A DNA stretch of 64,000 nt from Cricetomys ansorgei (taxonomy: Eukaryota; Chordata; Mammalia; Rodentia; Nesomyidae). A program made the translations under genes and the position numbers. The DNA lies in contig JAMJFZ010003581.1 of NCBI GenBank assembly GCA_026225945.1, positions 10,856,001 through 10,920,000 on the forward strand, in the 5' to 3' direction. Positions 23,464 through 33,734 of this stretch are shown one piece after another (position 1 is the first letter of the stretch; each line of letters starts with the position of its first letter). Below the pieces are notes generated by a model. That model was not told the DNA's origin. It ran no database searches and was given only the letters and a program-made list of their open reading frames with translations.

Positions 23464-23870
23464 TGTTAGATTGGGATTGAAAGGAAGAGGAGGCTGACCT
23501 CAAGAGAAGCAGACTTCTTTAATGAGAACAGCGAGGGGCAGCAGTCTCTGTGTGGGAGTGGGAGCCCTGCGCCAAGGCAACTCTAGGTAAGGTTTTATGG
23601 GGTGCTCAAAGGGAGGAAGTTAGCTGGGGGTTAATGCCGTGGTTAGGGTGCTTCTTTGATTGCTGGGGTATTTTGGCAAGAGTCAGTGTTCCAGGATGTC
23701 TGGTTGGTGGTGCTCCTGTTGCTGCAGTTCTCAGAATTACTGCGTTCCAAGGTTGTGAGCAGTTGGGAGGGGTCATTCTGTCATCCACCCGGGTTAAAGA
23801 GTTCTCCCTCTTGGGCCAGAAGGGACTAGTTTTCCCTTGATGAGCCCTTTATTGCTGCTGTGCGAGGTCA
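23464..23870 (-). mobile_element. Solo LTR candidate, minus strand
   Basis: On the minus strand the sequence runs TGACCTCGCACAGC ... CCCAATCTAACA, giving TG...CA ends. A TATA-like CCATAAAACC (23591-23600) lies about 70 bp before an ATTAAA (23518-23523). That matches the promoter-to-polyadenylation order of an LTR R region. After it come a T/C-rich U5-like stretch and the terminal CTAACA. No internal retroviral coding region is present, so it looks like a solo LTR. The family was not identified. Confidence 0.55.
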
Positions 23871-24261
23871 TGAAAAAGATGAACACTAGGGTGATGCAGA
23901 AGTCTCACGCCCAGCAACTGTCTCTCCGTTACCTGTGCTGCCTCTGAGTTTCTTTTAAGAGAACGGTTGTCCAAGAGCCTTAATTCTCTGCCACACTATG
24001 CGGCAACCTTTGTCCTTTCTCCTTGACCTCCCCTGATAACGCCATGGCCAGCAATGCTGACCACCAGAAAATGGAGGGGTACAGACACCCACAGCAAAGT
24101 GCACCCATGCCTGGTACTGAAACAGACTGACATCTGATGAGGACATAAACACTTGCAAAAGTGGCCACCGGGAAATCCTGATTTACACGTGAGCTTTCCT
24201 CCCCATAGCGTTCCGTAAGCCCCAGTTGTATATTCTACACAAGGGTAAAGGATGGGTCCAA

Positions 24262-24335
24262 ACAGCCGCTGAGCACACAGCTCAGAGGCAGAGCATTTGC
24301 CCAGCGTGAGCATGTGTTCAACCAAGCACTGTGCA
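24262..24335 (+). repeat. ID-like SINE fragment
   Basis: ACAGCTCAGAGGCAGAGCATTTGCCCAGCGTG followed by GTGTTCAACCAAGCACTG resembles the tRNA-Ala-derived ID head. Diverged. Confidence 0.45.
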
Positions 24336-24339
24336 AACA

Positions 24340-25720
24340 GGGTTCTTTTTAATTAACTGGAAACAAAAAAAAAAGCTAGTCTTAAAAGCCGTGATAGGTG
24401 TGTGTCTGCAGTAAACTCAGCGAGTTGTGAGGATCATGTGACCAGTGTTTTCCTGGGGAACCTTGTCAAGAGGAACCCTGCTCAACCTAGCTGTGCTTGC
24501 CAGCATCCCCACAGGCGGCCTCCCCCCCCCCCAGCATACATGCTGTGTTGGGGTGTGCTGGCAAGTACTAGCCCAGGTGGGCTGGGAAGAGGAGGCCTAG
24601 GGCTGCTGGGGGACAGCATCATCACATTTAAACAGATGCTCGTGCTTTTCCCGGCCACGTGACACAAAGGAGCATTTGATCTGAAGTAAGGGTGTTTCTG
24701 GGACCCTTGAGTTACTGCACAGGTTTATACCTAGTGCACAGGCTAATCGAAAGCAGCCGCTGGATTTAATTGAGATCATTTTTCTGAGAGGTGTTTGGGG
24801 AAAGCCCGTCACACGTGCAAGGCTCCCTGGTCCTGCAGATCCTCAGCAGCCAAAAGAAATATGTTTTCATTTAGGAAGGAAATGCAGACGGTTCTCCAAA
24901 TGCCAAAGAGTCTATCCCTTTAACCCAAACCCTCTGCTAAGCGGAGCAGCCCTGCCTCCCTCCCAGAGCTGAGCACCTCATGTGAGGAAGGGACATCACC
25001 TGCTGTATCTGTACCCCCATAACAGCAGTTCGCACGTTCTGACATACCTGTGGTAGAGGCGTACAGTTAGCTACGAGCTGCCACCAAAGCCATAAACATG
25101 GATATCAGACAGACAAGACACGTGAGACCCTAGGAAAACTACTGGGAAAGGTCTCTGAAGTCACCCGAGGTAGATTTTAAGGACAGCAATGACTTAACAG
25201 AGACCTGGGCATGGAGCAGGAAGGAAATAAACAGAGACTTGAGAAGGAAGTCCTATGCTGGGAGGATTTATTTGACTACAACAGGAAACACCAGCAGAGG
25301 AGAGGCACGAACCAGGCACAGGCTGGAGCACCTGACAGGGCCCAAGGTCAGGAATTCTTTTAATTATCAAATTTATTTTTTCCTCTCGTATAATACAACC
25401 TGGCCCCCTCCCCCACCCCAGCCACTTATTTAACGCAATAGCCCACTGGTAGCCAGGGTGAGGAACATGTAAGGAGAAACACGATAGAAAACTATGGTGA
25501 GACGCTCTCGGAACAGCCAAGGGATTGAGGGATCGTAGTTACTGTCTCCGTGCAAGAAAGGTCCCACGAGACGAAAAGCAGAAAGGGTGGCTGCGAGACT
25601 CGGCTTACGATTTCAGTTGCCTCCCATGGATCTAAATGTCTTGGAGAAAATCCGCTAAAACGTGAAGTGAGTTGTGTCTCTGTGGGTCAGCGGGATCCTT
25701 CTCCTTTCTTTTCGATTTTT
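24340..25720. other. Intronic sequence, nothing recognised
   Basis: No repeat family or exon signal was recognised. Confidence 0.45.
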
Positions 25721-25726
25721 TAACAA

Positions 25727-25903
25727 TTACATTTATTTACTTAGTATCTCTGTGTGTGCACGCGCGCATGCTCGCGCACCATAGTGCATGCGTGCGAACG
25801 ACAGGACAGCTTTCAGGGGTCAGTTTTCCCATTCCACCACGTGGCTCGCAGACACCAAGGTCGGCAGCAAGTGCCTTTACCTGCCCAGCCATCTTGCCAA
25901 CCC
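25727..25903 (-). repeat. B2/B3-type SINE, minus strand
   Basis: ATTTATTTACTTAGTATC, TTTCAGGGGTCAGTTTTCCC, TTCCACCACGTGGCTCGC and AGTGCCTTTACCTGCCCAGCC are a reversed tRNA-derived SINE. The GT-rich middle has mutated to alternating GCGC/CGCG. Confidence 0.8.
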
Positions 25904-26144
25904 TTCTTTACCGTTTCAAAGTGAAAACAAAGTGTGCAGAAGACACATGGCTTGCACAGCTAAGACAAATACGTGTGGCTGAAAAACATCAGGGAGACGG
26001 TGTGTGGTGGTGATCGGACCAAGGCCAGGCAGGGCTGCGAGGTATCCAGGCTGTGAGGCAGAGAGCTGGTCTCACGCTGAGCGGGACTACTGTCGTGGAG
26101 AGGATAGAAGTGCTCCCTGCAGTTGTGTCTAAAGAAGAGACACC

Positions 26145-26192
26145 ACAAGAGCAGTATGTGTTCTTAACTACTGAGCCATCTCTCCAGCCTCC
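26145..26192 (-). repeat. B2 head fragment, minus strand
   Basis: GTTCTTAACTACTGAGCC followed by ATCTCTCCAGCC is the reversed 5' end of a B2. Confidence 0.8.
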
Positions 26193-26344
26193 ACCTAATT
26201 GTTTTAATGCCTGTACTAGGAAGCCTAGTGTGATATGCATAGATTGAGTTGTATTTTCATTGCACAGATTGGTAGAGTGAGCAGAAGGCAAAGGTGAAGA
26301 GAATTGGCAGTGGATTTCAGGGCAGCCAGTCCATTCCCCCCGTA

Positions 26345-26758
26345 TCACCCTGTGTTGGCTAGGTTTAGGACGACTTGACACACAAACCAGAGTTATTTAA
26401 AAGGGAGGAATCTTGATTGAGAAGATACCTCCATAAGATCCAGGTATAAGGCATTGTCTTAATTAGTGATCGATGTGGGAGGGCCCAGCCTGTTGTAGAT
26501 ATATCCATCTGTGGCCTTGTGGATCTGGGTTCTATAAACAGACTGAGCAAGCCAGGGAAGCAGGCCAGTAAACAGCAGCCTTCCATGGCCTCTGCATCAG
26601 CTCCTGCCTCCAGGTTCCTGCCCTGTTTGAGTTCCTGTCCCGACTTCTTTGATGATGAACAGCAATGTGGAAGTGTAAGCCAAATAAGCCCTTCCCTCCA
26701 CAACTTGTTTTTTGGTCATGGTGTTTCATCACAGCAACAGAAACCCTGACTAGGACAG
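26345..26758 (+). mobile_element. MaLR-type LTR, near full length
   Basis: GACTTGACACACAAACCAGAG, GATCGATGTGGGAGGGCCC, CATGGCCTCTGCATCAGCTCC, GTGGAAGTGTAAGCCAAATAA, TTTTTGGTCATGGTGTTTCATC and ACCCTGACTAGGACA run in family order. The best-preserved member here and the reference for recognising the diverged copies. Confidence 0.8.
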
Positions 26759-27334
26759 CCTTATTGCTTTTGCCATCTGGTGAAGACACACCCTCTCTCT
26801 TCACCTGTTACCTGGTGCAAAAGAGGAGTCATTAAACTCCACTGTGGCTTTCTCTTGAGGACACTCCTCTTCTTATTAAATTGGACATCAGACGTGTCTA
26901 GCTGGGCCTTAAGCAAATCATAACTTAAAGTTGGTATCTTCCAAAACTCTGTTGAGAACCCATTTAACATAGTCATGCACACACGTCTACTGGTTTCGAG
27001 ATAGCAAGCATTACATGTTGAAATGTGTGACATATGAAATTACACTCTGAAAAGCAAGTGGCATGTTGAAATAAACGTGAGATGGTGAAGTCCCTAACTC
27101 TAAGTAGGAGTCCAGAAACACTTCCCAGAAGAGACAGTGTGTGACACGAAGTCACAAGAATGAGTTGGAGCCAGCCACTTGGGAAGCACTGTTCAGAGCA
27201 GTGCTCCAGACCCACGGAGAGCCAAGCCGCACTGGATCCTGGGGAATCCATGTGTAGCTGGAGAAAATACTGCTTGGAATTGAGCACAGGACTTGAACAC
27301 TTTCTAAGGCGCAGGGGGAAGTAAGTGTCTCTCT

Positions 27335-27847
27335 GTCCACATTTGGGTGGCTCCTGAGCTGGGTATAGAATTCTAGGTTGATCCGTCTTTTCTCTCAATA
27401 GATAAAGCTGCCATTCTGTAGTCTTCCTTTCCATTGCTGTTTGGGAACTAACGCCAACATAATAACTATCACCCCCTCCTAAGCAACGGATGTAAACTCT
27501 TTTTACTTTGGTGTCCTTAAGGTCTAAAGGATAACCTGATTTATATTTTCATAACCAAGATTTATTGTGTGATTGGATATTAAGACTCACATATGTGTTG
27601 TTTCCAGAAAATGTAGAGCCATGATCTCAACTATTCATTTCCTCTTCCCACTCCTTGTATTTATTTCTTATTTTTTGGAAACTTCTATTACACGTGTTGA
27701 GTTTTATTATAATTTTCTCTGTGTGTATGTATGTGTGTCTGTCTGTCTCTCTCTCGCTGTCTCTCTCTGTTTCTCTGTGTGTGTGTGTGTTTCTATCTAT
27801 CATCTATCTATCTATCTATCTATCATCTATCTATCATCTATCTATTC

Positions 27848-27882
<35 letters not shown>

Positions 27883-28260
27883 ATCTATCTATCATCTATC
27901 TATCTATCATCTATCTATCATCTATCTATCATCTATCTATCTATCTATCTATCTATCATCTATCTATCATCTATCTATCTATCTATCATCTATCTATCTA
28001 TCTATCTATCATCTATCTATCTCTATCATCTATCTATCTATATCTATCTATCTATCATCTATCTCTCTATCATCTATCTCTCTATCATCTATCTATCTAT
28101 CTCTATCTCTCCCCTTTCTTTTGCATCCCAGTTTCTTTCTTCTCTGTTTTGTATCCCAGTTTTTCTTTATAGTTCTCATCTATTTAGAAGTCTAGACAAT
28201 ATTTTTAATGATTTTCTCAGATCAATGTTTGCTTTCTCCTTTTTCTTTGTTTATTTTGTT
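27335..28260 (-). mobile_element. Old L1 fragment, minus strand, with embedded TCTA array
   Basis: GAGCTGGGTATAGAATTCTAGGTTGA, CTGCCATTCTGTAGTCTTCC and later TTGGAAACTTCTATTACACG are the reverse complement of the 3' ORF2 region of old L1 elements. The TCTA array at 27791-28110 lies within or at the edge of it. Confidence 0.6.
27719..28110. repeat. (TCTA)n/(ATCTATC)n tetranucleotide array
   Basis: About 320 bp of TCTA with regularly placed CATC (one-base-offset) interruptions follow 70 bp of TG/TC words. Translated frames of LSIYLSIY type are artefacts. The largest tetranucleotide array in the window. Confidence 0.97.
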
Positions 28261-28277
28261 TGTTTGTTTGTTTGTTT

Positions 28278-28396
28278 TGTAGCCCTGGCTGGCCTGGAAT
28301 TCCTGTTGTAGACCAGGCTGGCCTTGAACTCACCTAGATCTACCTGCCTCTCCGTCCTGATTGCTGGGATTAAAGGCGTGCACCACCACCTACCAC
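28278..28396 (-). repeat. B1 SINE, minus strand
   Basis: AGACCAGGCTGGCCTTGAACTC and TGGGATTAAAGGCGTGCACC give reversed B1. A (TTTG)n tail precedes it. Confidence 0.92.
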
Positions 28397-28399
28397 CCA

Positions 28400-29000
28400 T
28401 CTCCTTTTATTTTCTTCCTTCTGAGTCTTTATATCCAAAATATCTGAAGTCAGATCATTTTTTACTTCTCAATTATGCTAGTTGAACAAATGCATTCCTT
28501 TAAAAAAAAAAAAAATGAAAGCCAGCTTAAAGTTTAATTTCTATTCTTGTAACAGCACAGAATTTGAAAATCTCTTCCTTAAAGTAGCTGAGCCCTTCTT
28601 GCCCTGTCAATACTGTCTGCTCTGCACCATGCAGCCCTGTCTTCCTGTTCCCACTCCCCTCACTCTCAGATGGGCAGGTCAGGTAGGAGTCAATATGTAG
28701 AAGCTCACACTTGACAGAGACAAGAAGGAGAATACAGGCTGAAAGATACCAGAATACCAGAGAAGAACATGTTCATAATCAAGGAATACCCAGACACTAC
28801 ATACAGCGAGGGCAAAAACTACAAAAATTTCTAAGGCCACTGAGCCTGCCCATTAGGGGTGAATGCTGATTGTTGGATCCTGACCTTATTTCATTCCCTC
28901 ATATTTATTATTTATTAGTTACAGGGATTAGTACGGGCAGAGGAGATTGATGGGTGGGTGGGTTTTGTTTGGGGAATTTAGGAAACATATAAAAATAGAT
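28400..29000. other. Intronic sequence, nothing recognised
   Basis: No repeat family or exon signal was recognised, apart from an A13 run near 28502. Confidence 0.45.
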
Positions 29001-29004
29001 GTCT

Positions 29005-29220
29005 GATCCCTGCATGGTACAACACTCCTACAATCCCAGCACTGAGAAGGCGCAGACAGGAGTGTGGCTGGCACTTGCTGGTCAGCCGCTCTGGCAAAAC
29101 TGGCCAGTTGTAGGTTCACTGAGAGTCCTCTCAAAATGTAAGTTGGAGAGCAATTGGAAAAGATACCTGATGTCTATCTCTGACCCAACATACATGTGTA
29201 ATTGCATGCACACATACATG
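29005..29220 (+). repeat. B3 SINE, 5'-truncated
   Basis: CATGGTACAACACTCC, CTACAATCCCAGCACTGAG, CACTTGCTGGTCAGCC, GGTTCACTGAGAGTCC and TTGGAGAGCAATTGGAAAAGATACC are the B3 3' three quarters. The CA array follows. Confidence 0.8.
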
Positions 29221-29490
29221 GGCATGCATGCACACGCATGCACACACACACATATGCACAACACACACATATGCACATGCACACACAGGCACATGCACAC
29301 ACAGGCACACACGCACACATGGGAATGCGCATACACACACACATATATACACACACGGGCACATGCATGCACACACACACACAGGCACACAAACACACAT
29401 GAGCACGCACACATGGGCACACACACACAGAGGCACAAATGCACTCACACAGACACACATACAGTCACACACACATACACACATGCCTTC
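29205..29490. repeat. Imperfect CA/CACG/CATG array
   Basis: About 280 bp of ACAC words broken by GGCA, TGCA and CGCA, seeded at the tail of the B3 just upstream. The histidine/threonine-rich and cysteine/valine-rich frames it produces on the two strands are artefacts. Confidence 0.96.
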
Positions 29491-30890
29491 AGGTAACCAC
29501 TCTTTCTAAGGGATTTTCAAGAAGTCATGGATTTAAGAAACAAGCCAGTTTCAGTGGGAAGTAATTTGAAAAGGATACCAGATTTGGAAAACAGACCATT
29601 TCATGCAGAGCCAAGGTTCCGTGTACCCGGGGGATCCTCTTCAGTGGCGCAGATGGACAGGAAGCTATTTAAGAGGGCTAATTGGGAACCTCATACTATT
29701 CTTTCATAAAACATCCACTGTGTGCCTGCTGCCTGCTCTGGGCCTGTTCCTTCTTATTGTGGCCCTGGACAGTGTTAATTATACAGGAGGCATCAGAGAC
29801 CAAGAATCATCTTTCTCAGATCACTTACAAGTGACGGGGAGTCACGATCACGTCACTGTTTCCCTAGGCAAAGACCATTGATGTATCACATGCCCGCCAG
29901 AGCAGGCCGTAGGATAGGAGGCTCTATCTTTCTCCTTCCTGTGCAGCCCCGCTCTCCAGATCGCACGCATTCACATGATTGCTTTGTCTGTCGCTCCATC
30001 TGTCTGAGTAATTAGCCCTGGGCAAACTCGGGGCATCTCATATCACTGACTTTTTTAACAAAGTCGTGAGTCAAACCAACCCAAAGAAATTTCTCTCTTT
30101 CTTGACCTCAGTTCCGGCAGATCCAAATGCACTGGGGGGTGGGCAGGGGACAGGAGAACGTCCAACAATCATACATCTTACGGATCTCCTGCCATTGGCT
30201 ACAGAGAGTGAGCTTCCACCCATTCTGAGACGAATTTTCCTGATGCTGAGCCTTCCGTGACATTTTTTGCTATTTATTTTGTTGCTTGGCTGCCACAGGG
30301 CTGAGCCTTGACTTTGCTCCACACATCTGGAAAGCACAGCACAGATGCTCTCTCTCTCTCCATGCTCTTTTTAATAAAAACGTTCCGTTTTTCCCATTTA
30401 ACACAGAATAGTTGATCATAGCATTTGGGAACAGGGCAAACACTAATAATTTAGTTAAAATGAGTCACTTTTGCAACCAGGCTAGGAGCTCCATGACTCA
30501 TAATTACAAGTTCAAAGGCTGCTTGTTTGTTAACAGGAGGAAGCCCAGCCAGAGGGGCTCTCAGCCTGCTCCCTCTGTGTTCTTTATTCCCCGAGAGCCA
30601 ATTACTGCCCAGTGCTCCCCAAGAACTCATTAGAGAGCCCAGTGAAGTGAGAAGCAGCTTCCGGACCGGCACAGGGGCAGTACTCCTAATGGGCCACACC
30701 AGCCACCGGCTACTTCATCCCAGAGCAGGACCCAGGGAACATTGTCCGCTACAGAAGATGCCGACATGGCTCGACTTTAGATGCTTCTTCATTACGCTGT
30801 TTAAGCCCTAGCATCCTTTCTTCCTCTCCCTGCCACGTGGGACAGTGCGGGCATGAATCTAGATCTGCTTCTGGCTTGGAAAAAAAAAAA
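29490..30890. other. Largely repeat-free intronic block
   Basis: No SINE or LTR is recognised. AT-rich parts at 29960-30070 and 30380-30540 carry several TAAT, TGAGTCA and GACTCA-type words typical of regulatory DNA. No gene is supported. Confidence 0.45.
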
Positions 30891-30897
30891 AAGAGGA

Positions 30898-31006
30898 TTT
30901 TTTTCTCTCCCTTCCCCTTCCCTTCTACCCTCCTTCCCTCCTGCCCTCTCTCCTTCCCTCCCTCCTTTCCTCCTTTTCCGTCCTCCTCCTCTTCTTTTTC
31001 TTCTTC
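30898..31006 (-). repeat. Polypyrimidine tract (plus strand)
   Basis: About 110 bp of C and T on the plus strand with four or fewer purines. Confidence 0.95.
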
Positions 31007-31219
31007 GTGACTGTGTGTTTTACTTTCGCTGTATATACTCACTTTACACGGTCTGTGTTCCAGAAGGACATTTGCATACAAGTCTGCACTGTCTACGGAC
31101 CGTATTCACCAAGGGCTGTCAACTCTCTCCTCTCTCCCACTCCTCCTGCTCAGTCACCTTTGTTCCTTTGGCTCTTACTTTCATGACACATACAAGCATG
31201 ATTTTGCATACCCGTTTAA

Positions 31220-31440
31220 AATTCAGGAACCCTATATGAGTCTGGCTGAATTTGCTTACTACGATCATCTCCAGTTTGGTTCATTTTCCTGAAAAATGGC
31301 ACAACTTTGTTTTTCTTTAAGGCTGGAAAAACTCCCTTGTATGTACATGCACCACACTTTCTTCATCCATTCCTCTGCCGATGGATATTTGGTCACTTCC
31401 TCAATTCAGCTTGTTGGTTTTTATGCACATACAAACACAG
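31220..31440 (-). mobile_element. Old L1 fragment, minus strand
   Basis: ATCATCTCCAGTTTGGTTCATTTTCCTG, TGCACCACACTTTCTTCATCCATTCC and GATGGATATTTGGTCACTTCC are the reverse of the ORF2 3' region. Decayed. Confidence 0.65.
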
Positions 31441-31799
31441 TGAGTGAAGGAATCAGATAAGCTTCTCCTAATCCTTAATTGCAGGGGCTTTCTCCACAGT
31501 GTCTGAGTCACAGACTTTGAGCGCCCTGTGAACAGTCACCCCAGGCCCTTTCTCCACCCCCCCCACCCCAACATCCACCTGCACAGGTGCTTTCTTTTCA
31601 CTGGGTATACGGTGTTGACCGCTTGTAGATGTCAGACACATAAAGTGTCCACACCACACCATCCAGAACCCTCTGAGTTCCGTTCCGTGCCCACCGTATC
31701 TGATCTCTCAGAGACTTGTACTTGCCCCTTGAGACAGCTTTCCATCCCCATAGACATCTATCTCTCCGGTTCCACCATAGCCAGGCGTGCAGGCACACA

Positions 31800-31869
31800 C
31801 ATGCACAGAGATATGTGCACACACATTTATACAACCACACGCACGCACACTGACAAAGGTAGACATACA

Positions 31870-31911
<42 letters not shown>

Positions 31912-31922
31912 TGTGTGTGTGT
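31800..31922. repeat. CA-rich tract ending in (CA)n-CG-(TG)n palindrome
   Basis: CA words from 31790 lead to a pure CA run (31876-31907) that passes through ACGT into GTGTGT (31909-31922). The last 14-plus bases each side of the ACGT centre are self-complementary. Confidence 0.95.
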
Positions 31923-31929
31923 CCAGCCC

Positions 31930-32320
31930 ACTCCCACTTCCCATATGAAAGTCAAGGACAGGAGGAGTCAACCTCTCGAGCCTGATTTCCATACATCTGT
32001 AGTGGTTCTTCCTGAACAAATGCCTTCAGTGTTAACTGGCTTTCCTAGAAAGCAAGAAGAAATTCAATTCCAAACTCCCTCTGGGAAGCTGGCTTACTAA
32101 AATACCCAGAATGCCTCTGCAGAGGGAGGCACACAATCTTGCTGTCTGTCTGTCCTTAGCAGAGCACTCAGTGAACAAAGAAGATAAGCCGTCATTCACC
32201 CCCCACGCTGCCAACTTCGCAAACAGCAAGCACCATGCAGTGGCGCTGGAAGTACTTGTTGGAACAGGTGATTAGATGTGGAATAGCGGTCACGTAGCAA
32301 GATAATCCTTCCAGACGGAC
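31930..32320. other. Intronic sequence, nothing recognised
   Basis: No repeat family or exon signal was recognised. Confidence 0.45.
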
Positions 32321-32324
32321 TTAA

Positions 32325-32680
32325 AAGACCATGTATAAGAAACGATGCAAATGCCCGACATCAGGGGCTAGCCTATAAGGGAGATACACTGCATAACTAT
32401 AAAAAGTAATATTCTTGAAGATCTTAATGCACCATAAAAAGGGGTTACGAGATGACGCTAAATGAAATAAGCAGGCTAAGGAACTGTGTGTGTGTGCAAT
32501 CATCTTAACTATGTAATAAAGCAGAGCACAGAGTGAACTGGAAGGAAAATGCAGCCACTAAGTAGTTTTGGTTGTGCTGTTTCTGTTCTTGTTTTTTTCC
32601 CCCAGGTTCTTTACACCATTCTGTGTTTTCTAACTTTTCTGCAACGGCCCATCTATACCTTAATCATTAAAAAGAAAGTT
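32325..32680 (+). mobile_element. Old L1 3' end, plus strand
   Basis: GGGAGATACACTGCATAAC, TATAAAAAGTAATATTCTTG, GCTAAATGAAATAAGCAGGCTAAGGAAC and a T-rich 3'UTR-like stretch follow the order of old L1 3' ends (ACTATGCAGCC..AAAGTGAAATAAGC). Confidence 0.6.
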
Positions 32681-32689
32681 AATCAATGC

Positions 32690-33355
32690 CTTTGACATAT
32701 CTTTGCCTCAACAGGAAGCCAAATCCTCTGGGGTCTGGCATCTTAACTCCCGCATGTTGCATGGACCTCACTCCTTCCTGAATTCATAGGACGGTAGAGC
32801 AAGAACAACTCCTCACACACCTTCCAGAGGCCTTGGCAGAAGTGGGGGATTGCCACTTCCTGCTCTCTATTGAGGAGGTGCAAATGCCACGTACAGATTC
32901 CAAGCAGGCAGCATCACGCAGTAGTTTGGCCCTCAGAGGAGAGGAGAGGACTGAAGATCTAAATTTTGCAGTCATTTGTATGTGGCCAAATGGAATTGTC
33001 TGTTGAAAGAAAGAAGCATGTCCAGGGCAGAGTCCTACTATTTCCGGGCCTTCAAAAGAGAAGCCCGGAAGGCAGGGAGCACCAGAAAGGTGGTGTCACA
33101 GTGGAGCAGGGAAGGAGGTGCTTCCTTCCGGCAGTGGGAGCTGGTCATCTGGGTCAGCTGATGCACATTAGTCTAGATGAGCTAGGTTATCCTTTCACCA
33201 TAAATCAAGACGATATGGGTCTGGGCAGGCAGAAAACTTCCATGATTCCAGGCACACAGGCTAATGGGGTCTTTACCAGGACCACTACCATCACCTCTGC
33301 TCACTGAAGGAGGAAGGTATGCAGAGTCACACAGGAGCTCTTGGTGTGTCTGTAC
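32690..33355. other. Intronic sequence, nothing recognised
   Basis: No repeat family or exon signal was recognised. Confidence 0.45.
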
Positions 33356-33359
33356 TTAC

Positions 33360-33730
33360 ATTGTGGCTGCTGTAATGAAACATTCTGAGCAAAAGCAACT
33401 TAGGGGAGGAAAGGGTTACAAATGATCAGTCCATTCTTACAGGGAAATCACAGTGGCAGGAGGCTATGCCAGCTGGTCATGCCCCATCCACAGTCAAGAG
33501 GCAACGAGAAACAAATGCGCCCTCACTGCCTCCTTGCTGGCTCTCAGCTAACTCTCTTCACCCTTACACTGTTCAGGGCCCGGTCTAGGGAGTGGCACCG
33601 CCCATGGTAGGCTATGTCCATTAACAATCTAGTAAATCCCGCACAGACATGCCCACAGTCCAACCTGTTCTAGACAGTTCCTCAATCGAAGCCGCCTCCT
33701 CAGGAGATGCTAGGCTGCGGCAGGTGGATA
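33360..33730 (-). mobile_element. MaLR-type LTR, minus strand
   Basis: ATTCTGAGCAAAAGCAACTTAGGGGAGGAAAGGGTT is the exact reverse of the family's AACCCTTTCCTCCCC..GTTGCTTTTGGTCA end. AGTGGCACCGCCCATGGTAGGC and CACAGACATGCCCACAGTCCAACC follow in order. Confidence 0.75.
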
Positions 33731-33734
33731 GTTA

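Noticed and set aside
27573..28311. 218- and 199-codon frames of LSIYLS type
   Set aside because: Translation of the TCTA array and flanking antisense L1.
29082..29509. Several 90- to 165-codon frames rich in Cys/Val or His/Thr
   Set aside because: Artefacts of the imperfect CA array.
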